Assembly: GCF_000155595.1 (NCBI RefSeq)
Contig: NZ_DS989904.1
Span: 4,333,987-4,397,986 of the forward strand
Reading direction: 5' to 3'
DNA length: 64,000 bases
Source: Synechococcus sp. PCC 7335
Lineage (GTDB): Bacteria; Cyanobacteriota; Cyanobacteriia; Phormidesmidales; Phormidesmidaceae
The notes beneath the pieces are model-generated. The model saw nothing but the letters and a program-made list of their open reading frames with translations. It searched no databases and had not been told where the DNA came from. The translations under genes and the position numbers were made by a program. Shown here piece by piece: positions 56,802 through 64,000 of this stretch. Positions within the stretch are counted from its first letter, which is position 1, and each line of letters begins with the position of its first letter.

Positions 56802-57884
56802 CTATTTAGTCGACAGTTCTATATTCTTTAGACTATCAACTTCTAGATCAGCTATTCCAAAGCTATCTACAATCTGCTTGAAAGTAGCAGCTAAGGGGAC
56901 TGCTATCACTGCTCCCAGTAGCCCATCTACTTGTGCCCCAACTAGCAATGATAGTAGCACCCACACCGGATTGAGACCTACCGCATCGCCCAAGATCCGA
57001 GGCGTAAATACATTATCTATGACCTGATCGGTAATAATGCAAGCTGCGAGTACTTCGGTACCTAACAATGGATCGCCTATGCCGACTAGCAGGCTGACAG
57101 TTGCCATTCCTAACCAATCGCCAAATGGAATAAACACACAAACACCAATACCTAGTCCAGAAACTAGCCAAAAAGGCACTTGTAGTATGTAAAAAACTAG
57201 CGCTAACGTAACCCCCATCAACGCCGCAATCACCGCCTGACCGAAAAAGTAGTTTTCAAACTGTACACTCAGTGCGGCGCTTAGTTGCTCACCTAAATCA
57301 TTCGGTAGCCACTTATAAAGGCCTTGCCAAAATGGTTTGCCATATAGCAATAAGTACAACGTCAAAACTGTTGTCAGAACGATGTCGAACAGCTTGTCAG
57401 TAAAGCCCAACAAAAAGCTAACCAGCTGACCGGGCAGCAGCTTTAATTCCACGGGTAGTAGGTCAGTAAGCTGATTGGTCAAATCGCTAATATCAATGTT
57501 GTCAGCTGATTCTAACTTGTCAATTTCAGTATCAAGTAGTTCTAGCTGCTGGCTGCCAGAGGCTAGCCAGCCGGGCAGCTGAGTGGTTAGTTCGGTTAGC
57601 TGATCGAGAAGAGTCGGAACTACTGTCATCGAAATAAGCACTATCAGGGATAGTGCTAGTAGAACAATGATCAAGACGCTGTAGCTTCGAGCACAGCCTG
57701 TTTTTTGAATAAGACTGACTAGATAATCTAGCAAGAACGCAAGCAAAGCAGCTACTACAAAAATACTCAAAAGCGAATGAAAGTATTGAACGCCTTTAAA
57801 CAGTAGCCACAGATTGAAGATAGTAAGCGGAATGGCAAGTTCCCACACTAGCCACCGAGGTAGTTTATCGAGCAGTTTAGTCAA
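56802..57884 (-). CDS. AI-2E family transporter (PerM-like permease)
   Basis: The 360-residue membrane protein has about eight helices. The N-terminal hairpin (LLFKGVQYFHSLLSIFVVAALLA), the soluble loop (LDTEIDKLESADNIDISD) and LGIGVCVFIPFGDWLGM plus NVFTPRILGDAVGLNPVWVL are typical of this family. Members export AI-2 or transport sodium/other solutes; the substrate here is unknown. The first in-frame start is TTG 57884; no ATG gives a full N-terminus. Confidence 0.88.
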   Translation of the reverse strand: MTKLLDKLPRWLVWELAIPLTIFNLWLLFKGVQYFHSLLSIFVVAALLAFLLDYLVSLIQKTGCARSYSVLIIVLLALSLIVLISMTVVPTLLDQLTELTTQLPGWLASGSQQLELLDTEIDKLESADNIDISDLTNQLTDLLPVELKLLPGQLVSFLLGFTDKLFDIVLTTVLTLYLLLYGKPFWQGLYKWLPNDLGEQLSAALSVQFENYFFGQAVIAALMGVTLALVFYILQVPFWLVSGLGIGVCVFIPFGDWLGMATVSLLVGIGDPLLGTEVLAACIITDQVIDNVFTPRILGDAVGLNPVWVLLSLLVGAQVDGLLGAVIAVPLAATFKQIVDSFGIADLEVDSLKNIELSTK

Positions 57885-58042
57885 CTGTTGTCCCTTGTCT
57901 GTGAAGCTGTACGAATCCTTTGATACTTCATAAGAGCCTGTAACAACCAGTCTCTAACGAAGGATCTTGCTACAGTAGCTCAAGAGGAGTCAAGCCGACC
58001 TAGAGCAATAGGCTGGAGCAATAGACTGACTACTAGCTTCAT

Positions 58043-61000
58043 TTATTCCTGTTGCTTGGGGTTTAGTAAATTAATGACAGCTTCAACTAGCCTAGCAGGG
58101 GCAACTGGTTTAGTTAAATGCTGTTGAAAGCCTACCTCCAAGATCCGCATTTCATCATTTTCTGTAGCGTAAGCAGATAACGCGATCGCCTTCACTTGGT
58201 CATCTTGTCCGATAGCTAATGCTCTAATTTGTTGCATTAGCATATATCCGTCCATCTCAGGCATACCGATATCGCTAATGATGATATCCGGCGGAGCCTG
58301 AGCTACCACAGCTAGCGCATCATATCCAGAAGAGACCGCAACCACAGTAGCTCCTGCCGATTCCAACGTAAAAGTAGTAATCTCTTTAGAGTCATCCTCG
58401 TCGTCTACGACTAAAATGCATAGACCGCTTAGGTCACCTTTGGCGACTGCGGGCTTTTCAATAATCGCACCGTCAACAGTCATCGCCCGCGGCAAGCAAA
58501 CACTGAATGTTGTCCCCTGGTTTTCCCCAGGACTGCGAACCGCGACAGTGCCATCGTGTAGATCTACAATCTGCCTAACAATAGCCAAACCCAACCCTAA
58601 ACCACCAAACTTGCGAGTAGTCGAGTAGTTTTCTTGACGAAAGTGTTCAAATACAAAGGGTAAAAAGTCGGCGGCAATTCCCTTCCCCGTATCGCTCACT
58701 TCGATCACTACCTCTGAAACATCAGCGGTGACTGTAACTGTAATAGACCCGTCGCGAGGCGTAAACTTAACCGCATTCGATAGCAGATTCCACACTACTT
58801 GCTGTAGCCGTACGGCATCGCCTACTACAGTACAAGGTGTGATTGTTGTTTCTATGTGAATAGACTTTTCCGCTGTGGCCTGTTTTACCGTTTCTAACGC
58901 AGCAAAGATAATACTCTCTAGATCAACCGGAGCCTTATCAAGGATAAGCTTGTTTCGTAATATCCGAGAGATATCAAGCAGATCACCAATTAGCTGGACC
59001 TGAAGCTGCGCGTTACGTTCAATCGAAGCTAGCGCTAACTTTGTTCTTTTTTCATCGAGTGTTCCACGTTTAAGCAGCTGAGACCAGCCAAGTATAGGAT
59101 TTAGCGGCGATCGCAGCTCATGAGAAACGACTGCTAGGAACTCATCTTTGATCCGATTGGCGCGCTCAGCGGCTTCGCGAGCCGCCTCCCTTTCAAGCGC
59201 TACCTGTTTTCGAGTAGTGATGTCTCTTGCTACCGCGTAGAATCGACCTTCGGCTATGAGGGCTGTTACCTTCCACAACAACCACCGATAGCTCCCATCC
59301 TTGCAGCGATAGCGATTTTCAAACTCAATAGGATCCTCGCTAGCGGTTAAATTAGCCGCTATAGCAGCCGTCATCTCACGGTCATCAGGATGAATAAAGA
59401 AGAGGTAAGGCTGCGCAGTTAGCTCACTAGACGTGTAGCCTAAGACCTTCACCCAAGCAGGATTGACTTGGGTGAAGTAGCCCTCAAAGTTACCAACAGC
59501 ATGCATATCAGGTGAAAGCCTAAAGAAGCGATCGCGCTCTTCGGTCACTTGCTTCAATCTAGTCAGATCTAAGATAAATGCCATCACCTCCTGACTTTGA
59601 TCAGCGACTTGCTGAAGCAAGGTTGCAGCGACGAGAACAGGTACCTTACTGCCATCCTTGTGACGGAAGGCCTTTTCATAGGGTTCGCAAGTCCCCGTTT
59701 CTCTTAGCTGATTGATGGCAGCTTGGTCGGCCAGGGCAAATTCAGCGGGCGTTATCTGATCCCACCTCACCTGATGAGAGGCCAGTTCATGAGCACGATA
59801 TCCTAATAGATCCAAAACATAGTCGTTGGCATAGCTCAATTCACCTGAGAGCGTTCCAAAGACAACACCAAATAGATTCGATTCAGCAACGTCCCTAAAG
59901 CGCTGTCCACCCACCTTAGCCGCTTGCTCTGCTTGCTTTCGCTCAGTAACATCAATCGAAACACCAATCAAACGGTCAGCTTCACCAGTCTCATCACAAA
60001 CTCGCTCAGCTCTAGAGATCAGCCAGTGTATGCTGCCATCAGCCCAAACTAGTCGATATTCTTCATCGAAGCCAATACCCTGACTTATCGTCGCTTGATA
60101 AGCGGCAGTGACTCGATCACAGTCGCTAGGATGAATACGCGATTGCACTATCTCATACGTAAGATCAGCCTCTGCTGGCAAACCATAGTTGTATTTATGC
60201 TGATTAGAAGCAGTCAGTGTTTGCGTCTTGAGATCGATTTCCCACGTACCGATCCTACCTGTCGCCAGCGCCAGTTTTAACTGTCGCCGAGCCTCTTTTG
60301 CAGCCCGCTTCTGTCGGATCAAGCTGGCTATCTGAGTTCGCTTCTCAGTCTGTATCGCCGCTTGCACGATGGTTCGATCGACATAATCTACCACCAGATC
60401 AATAAAGCCCTGATAATCCTGGTCAAAAGCCTTTGTAGGACTAACGCCAACTACTAGCATGCCGACTGTCTGCGAATCCTCAGGTAGAAGCAGCGGCTTC
60501 AATACGGCTCTCGAAACCAGATTGTTCCAGGTATCCGTCAGCGCTTTTGGCAGTAGGACATCAAAATACTCAAGATCCTCAATCACCACTTTTTGACTGT
60601 CCTTGCAAGCACCTAAAAATGCCTGCGCTAGTGACCGACTTGTCTGTGCACTATACTTTGCACTATACGGTGATTCGCCTTGTGATTCGTCGTTGAGTAC
60701 TTCGCTAACCCTTGCCGCTATCAGATTTTCTATTAAAGGGTTCGCCACCATATCTGCATCGACACCGACTGAGTCAACCAATCGTAAGGTGTCATTCTCA
60801 ACTAGATACAGCAGGGCAAAAGGAATATCGTAGGGATTTTTCGAAAGAACGTTCAGCGCCTGATAGCCAGCGGCCTCAACATTCTTGATCGGAGAAGGCA
60901 GAGCGTGAAGCGATCGCAGCGTTTGTAGTCTGCGACTGCTAATGACTTGGTCGGTTGTCTCATGGCACAAACATAATACGCCAACGCTGAGACCCAACTC

Positions 61001-61420
61001 GTCATAAATCGGGCTACAGCAAAAAGAGTAATAGCATTCTTCCTGCCAAGACTCGTGGGGAATAAACTGCTGTAATTGACTGATGGCAGCAGCCTGACCC
61101 TGCATCATCACCCGTGAAACCATCGGCTCTAGAAAATACCAAAACTGCATCCCAGCGGCCCCTAAGGCCTGCGGATGCTGAGCCTGACCTAAGGTAGAGC
61201 GATAGCTATCGTTGTATAGCATCGTCAGCTCAGATCCCCAGAGGATGAACATCGGCTCACTAGCTGCTAGTAGCACACCAACCATCGTTCGCAGCGGCTG
61301 AGACCATGTCTCGATGGGGCCTAAAGGTGTAGCGGCCCAATCATGTGAGCGCACCAGTTCACTTAGCTCGCCACCATCGGCGAACATCGTCTCAGGTGAT
61401 AGTGTCCGCTCAGTCTTCAT
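58043..61420 (-). CDS. Hybrid sensor histidine kinase (PAS-GAF-PAS x3-HisKA-HATPase-REC)
   Basis: A 1125-residue soluble sensor. The N-terminal PAS-like domain is at about 30-150 (WAATPLGPIETWSQPLRTMV), a GAF-like domain at 185-350, and three PAS/PAC modules span 385-745. The kinase core has His767 in VSHELRSPLNPILGW, N-box WNLLSNAVKFTP, G1 DTGKGIAADFLPFVFEHF and GLGLGLAIV. A C-terminal receiver has VVDDEDD and Asp1050 in IISDIGMPEMDG. No membrane segment, so it senses a cytoplasmic signal. Its ATG 61420 lies 37 bp downstream of the treH stop on the same strand, so cotranscription is possible. Confidence 0.93.
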   Translation of the reverse strand: MKTERTLSPETMFADGGELSELVRSHDWAATPLGPIETWSQPLRTMVGVLLAASEPMFILWGSELTMLYNDSYRSTLGQAQHPQALGAAGMQFWYFLEPMVSRVMMQGQAAAISQLQQFIPHESWQEECYYSFCCSPIYDELGLSVGVLCLCHETTDQVISSRRLQTLRSLHALPSPIKNVEAAGYQALNVLSKNPYDIPFALLYLVENDTLRLVDSVGVDADMVANPLIENLIAARVSEVLNDESQGESPYSAKYSAQTSRSLAQAFLGACKDSQKVVIEDLEYFDVLLPKALTDTWNNLVSRAVLKPLLLPEDSQTVGMLVVGVSPTKAFDQDYQGFIDLVVDYVDRTIVQAAIQTEKRTQIASLIRQKRAAKEARRQLKLALATGRIGTWEIDLKTQTLTASNQHKYNYGLPAEADLTYEIVQSRIHPSDCDRVTAAYQATISQGIGFDEEYRLVWADGSIHWLISRAERVCDETGEADRLIGVSIDVTERKQAEQAAKVGGQRFRDVAESNLFGVVFGTLSGELSYANDYVLDLLGYRAHELASHQVRWDQITPAEFALADQAAINQLRETGTCEPYEKAFRHKDGSKVPVLVAATLLQQVADQSQEVMAFILDLTRLKQVTEERDRFFRLSPDMHAVGNFEGYFTQVNPAWVKVLGYTSSELTAQPYLFFIHPDDREMTAAIAANLTASEDPIEFENRYRCKDGSYRWLLWKVTALIAEGRFYAVARDITTRKQVALEREAAREAAERANRIKDEFLAVVSHELRSPLNPILGWSQLLKRGTLDEKRTKLALASIERNAQLQVQLIGDLLDISRILRNKLILDKAPVDLESIIFAALETVKQATAEKSIHIETTITPCTVVGDAVRLQQVVWNLLSNAVKFTPRDGSITVTVTADVSEVVIEVSDTGKGIAADFLPFVFEHFRQENYSTTRKFGGLGLGLAIVRQIVDLHDGTVAVRSPGENQGTTFSVCLPRAMTVDGAIIEKPAVAKGDLSGLCILVVDDEDDSKEITTFTLESAGATVVAVSSGYDALAVVAQAPPDIIISDIGMPEMDGYMLMQQIRALAIGQDDQVKAIALSAYATENDEMRILEVGFQQHLTKPVAPARLVEAVINLLNPKQQE

Positions 61421-61457
61421 CTTCTATGAAATTACTGGAGTTAAACCCTATTCTAGG

Positions 61458-63080
61458 TCATTGCTCTAGTATTGCCAGCAGCTCTAATACAACGCCGTTT
61501 GTCCAACCAAAGCCAATCTCATTACTGCTATAGCCATACTGGATTTCATCAGAAACTTCACCCGAGCAGGTTTCTAGATCGTACTTCTCCAGCAAGCTGC
61601 CGCTGCGCTCAAAATCATCAACCACCAATGTAATAAAGCGCTTTGCTAACCGCTTTGCTTCCTCATGATAGCCATATCGCCCCAGACCCTTGACGGCAAT
61701 CAGCTGCAGCGGCGCCCAACCGAAGGGATCATCCCATTGATTTCCAGATGTCTGAGTGCTAGTGCGTACGCCGCCGGGGGCCTCAAATTTGACTAGATGT
61801 TCTACAACGGCTGCCGCTTGTTCCTTAGAAGCGACCCCTGCCCACAGTGGGTAAAAGGTCGTAGCAAATTCGTAGTAGTGTCTTTCACCTGTGGTCAGAT
61901 AGTAATCAAGGTACAACCCCTCCGACTCATCCCATAGGTATTTGTTGATACTCTGCTCTCGCAGCAGCGCCTTGTGCTGCCAACCTTTAATCTCGACGGC
62001 GTAGTCTGCCTTTTCGATCTTAGAAAGCGCCCGGTAGACCTCAGCAATGTCTTGTTCCATCATATGGAGCAAGACATTCAGACACACTGGCAGATAGTGA
62101 ACGATATCAACACTAAAAGGACCGAAGCGATTCGTGGGATCAAAACCAGACTCACGCATTGAGCGATCGCCTTTGAAAAACAGATCCGTCAGCTTATCTG
62201 CTTGCTCGTTATAAAACAACGAGACGTCGTAATCTTCGATCGATTCGTGCTTGTAAAATTCTCGAATCCGATCAAAATGCGTCCTTCCCTCTTCATCCAC
62301 TTCAGAAACAATGACTTCAGGCGCAGGGCCCTCACCGGATGCATAGAACCTAGAGAGTCCGCTTTCTTTATCAAGATGGGGCTCAACCATCCAGTAGTCG
62401 TAGTACTCAATCAGGGTAGGCAACGTAGATCTTAGCCAGTCAGCATCTTGCGTTCTAGCGTAGATTTTAAGCACCATATTGGCCAACAAAGGTGGCTGCG
62501 ATCGCCCTAAAAAGTAAGTCCGGTTAGCATTGAGCACAGTGCCATAGTGAACCACCTGATACAGCAGCTGATCGGTCAAACTTTTTGCCATTTCTAGCTG
62601 ATTGTCTTGCAGCAGGCCCAGCAAAATGAAATAGCTATCCCAACCATAAAGCTCGTTAAACCGTCCACCTGGAACAATATAATCCCCTGGTAGATACAAC
62701 AGACCGTGATCCTCAATTTCACCCTGCTCAGGCAGTGTCTCTATGCGAATTCGGCTAAATTCAGCCGACATGGTTCGCCGTAGCGTATCAGCCACTGCTT
62801 CAGGATCTTCTTTAGCAGAGATATACACAGGCCAGGACCGTCCCGACTCATGTTCTACTTTAGAGTCCCTCGCCGCCGTGAGAATATGATCGTGTCCACG
62901 CCGCAAAGTTCTCCAAGTTCGGTTGATATATTTTCTGACAGCTGCGATCTGCTCAGCAGTCGGATAGCTACTCTTACAAGTAGAAGTGCTATTAGCAGCA
63001 CTCTCCAAATCAGCAGATGAGTCTACTGACGATGAAGCACTTGACAGCTGAGAAGAATTAACAACGGCGTCTGGTTTCAC
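61458..63080 (-). CDS. treH: Trehalase, GH37 family
   Basis: The 540-residue protein hydrolyses alpha,alpha-trehalose to glucose. Both family signatures are present: PGGRFNELYGWDSYF (near 136) and QWDDPFGWAPLQLIAV (near 450), and the catalytic-domain elements RSQPPLLANMVLKIY and YYDYWMVEPH. The first 40 residues are Ser-rich and not signal-like, suggesting a cytoplasmic enzyme. The start is GTG 63080. It lies 253 bp downstream of treY on the same strand, as in the Anabaena treZ-treY-treH group. Confidence 0.93.
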   Translation of the reverse strand: MKPDAVVNSSQLSSASSSVDSSADLESAANSTSTCKSSYPTAEQIAAVRKYINRTWRTLRRGHDHILTAARDSKVEHESGRSWPVYISAKEDPEAVADTLRRTMSAEFSRIRIETLPEQGEIEDHGLLYLPGDYIVPGGRFNELYGWDSYFILLGLLQDNQLEMAKSLTDQLLYQVVHYGTVLNANRTYFLGRSQPPLLANMVLKIYARTQDADWLRSTLPTLIEYYDYWMVEPHLDKESGLSRFYASGEGPAPEVIVSEVDEEGRTHFDRIREFYKHESIEDYDVSLFYNEQADKLTDLFFKGDRSMRESGFDPTNRFGPFSVDIVHYLPVCLNVLLHMMEQDIAEVYRALSKIEKADYAVEIKGWQHKALLREQSINKYLWDESEGLYLDYYLTTGERHYYEFATTFYPLWAGVASKEQAAAVVEHLVKFEAPGGVRTSTQTSGNQWDDPFGWAPLQLIAVKGLGRYGYHEEAKRLAKRFITLVVDDFERSGSLLEKYDLETCSGEVSDEIQYGYSSNEIGFGWTNGVVLELLAILEQ

Positions 63081-63126
63081 GGGCGTAAAAGATAGTGGAA
63101 CTTTTGAAGTCAGCGTCAGCTTCGGT

Positions 63127-63166
63127 TCAGCCAGCCAGATCGATCTAGACCGATCTGGCTGGCTGA
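63127..63166. repeat. Perfect 16-bp inverted repeat between treY and treH
   Basis: tcagccagccagatcg at 63127-63142 pairs exactly with cgatctggctggctga at 63151-63166 around an 8-base loop. There is no T-tract on the minus strand side. It could be an attenuating hairpin, an operator or a nearly intrinsic terminator. Confidence 0.75.
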
Positions 63167-63333
63167 CTCAATTTGGGTAGCTAGATTGATCTAGAGTTCG
63201 CCCAGAAAATAGGACTCATCCTCATGCTGAGCACAGACACTCAAACTAGCTATAAACACTGTAATATCAATATCAGAAAAACCGCCAGCTTAACTGTCTT
63301 TAATAAACATCGCTAAGACCGAAGGAAACGGAC

Positions 63334-64000
63334 CTACTGAGCAACTACAAAGCTGTGATTCTCACTAGCAAGTAGCGCGACTGGAAAACGCTCTAGCAGT
63401 CTTCCTACTAGCACAGAATTCTCTATTACCATAGTGCGATCGCTTAACCAGTCTTTCCAATCAGCGCTCGCTCCATTTGGCAGCTCGATACTTGTCTCCC
63501 CCCATAGCGCTTCCCCACAGGGCAAAGCGTCTGGCTCAATCAAACTCGTCAAAAAGCGAGGCACTACCACCACTAGCGTATGCTCACCTTGGTGACGCGC
63601 ATAGGCAATTACATTTTCGGCATGCTCACCTGTCACCTTCAAAGGAATATAGGCGCCGCTTCTAAACACATTGCGAAAATAGTTTCGCGCCGCTAACCCT
63701 CTAAAGGTCAAAAACAGCTTAATTCGCCCATCTTGCCTAGTCTTTAGCAGCTCCTTCATCAGTGCGCCAGGCTGCTTCTCCCACTTAGCTCGAACATCTT
63801 CTAAAGCACTCATCCGTTTTGAATAGTCCACAGGGCGGCGGTTATCTGGATCGACCAAGCTTAGATCCCATAGCTCGCTGCCTTGGTAAAAGTCAGGAAT
63901 ACCCGGAGCCGTTAGCTTGATTAGCAGCTGTGAGAGAGAGTTATAAATGCCATAGGCTGCAACTTTGGACTGAAAGACCTGTAGCTTGGCTAAGAAAGTA
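63334..64000 (-). CDS. treY: Maltooligosyl trehalose synthase, C-terminal part (right edge)
   Basis: The last 222 residues of TreY, a GH13 enzyme that isomerises the reducing end of maltooligosaccharides to a trehalosyl end. Visible: AAYGIYNSLSQLLIKLTAPG, IPDFYQGSELWDLSLVDPDN, RRPVDYSKR, LLKTRQDGRIKLFLT and the beta-sandwich C-terminal domain. The frame is open to the window end; the stop is at 63334-63336. It runs into treH, giving a transcription order treY-treH. Confidence 0.93.
   Translation of the reverse strand, partial: TFLAKLQVFQSKVAAYGIYNSLSQLLIKLTAPGIPDFYQGSELWDLSLVDPDNRRPVDYSKRMSALEDVRAKWEKQPGALMKELLKTRQDGRIKLFLTFRGLAARNYFRNVFRSGAYIPLKVTGEHAENVIAYARHQGEHTLVVVVPRFLTSLIEPDALPCGEALWGETSIELPNGASADWKDWLSDRTMVIENSVLVGRLLERFPVALLASENHSFVVAQ

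Noticed and set aside
1-64000. CRISPR array, insertion sequence or prophage
   Set aside because: No regularly spaced repeats, transposase motifs or phage structural genes were seen on either strand.

Overview
The window is chromosomal DNA from a cyanobacterium. It carries psbV (cytochrome c-550 of photosystem II), a ValRS with the cyanobacteria-specific membrane domain CAAD, the cyanobacterial ctaBA/ctaCDE respiratory block and treY-treH. The palindrome GCGATCGC (HIP1) recurs throughout, for example at 168-175. A fraC-fraD-fraE operon suggests a filamentous organism. No transposase, phage gene or CRISPR array is visible, and gene style is uniform.

Layout. 1-8185: the N-terminal 2728 residues of a giant type I polyketide synthase on the minus strand (FAAL-ACP-KS-AT-DH-ER-KR) that runs off the left edge. 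8376-11380: a divergent short isopropylmalate/homocitrate-synthase-like enzyme, then a convergent fused isopropylmalate-isomerase-like protein. Together they look like a 2-oxo-acid chain-extension pair of the homophenylalanine (Hph) type, beside a PKS. 11403-14306: methyltransferase, acetyltransferase, LysE-type exporter and a lone ABC binding lipoprotein. 14386-17760: valS. 18166-27199: a small secreted protein, a DrrAB-like ABC exporter, ctaB and ctaA, then divergent ctaC-ctaD-ctaE (cytochrome c oxidase and its haem A supply).

27305-34902: larE-like gene, acetyltransferase, fraC-fraD-fraE (septal junction proteins), a tandem-duplicated CobO-like protein, an alpha/beta hydrolase without its nucleophile, and two small conserved genes. 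34956-40866: a two-RCK ion channel with a non-canonical filter, a LuxR regulator with a degenerate receiver, an HtrA-like protein lacking catalytic His and Ser, a phosphatase-superfamily enzyme and trmFO. 41059-43812: a HEPN/MNT toxin-antitoxin pair and a cobalamin-riboswitch-controlled hupE-cobW operon.

43873-54478: mostly housekeeping (HAD phosphatase, a 55-residue DUF2256 gene, TrmJ-like methylase, beta-lactamase-like protein, XRE regulator, psbV, accD, prepilin peptidase, leuB, hisC). 54619-64000: an unrecognised protein, an acetyltransferase, tRNA-Gly(UCC), an AI-2E family permease, a large hybrid histidine kinase, and treH-treY (trehalose metabolism), with treY cut by the right edge.

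The regions most likely to hold something undescribed are the PKS plus chain-extension genes at the left edge and the pseudoprotease/pseudoreceiver pair at 36773-38361. Functions are read from motifs and family knowledge; no database search was run.
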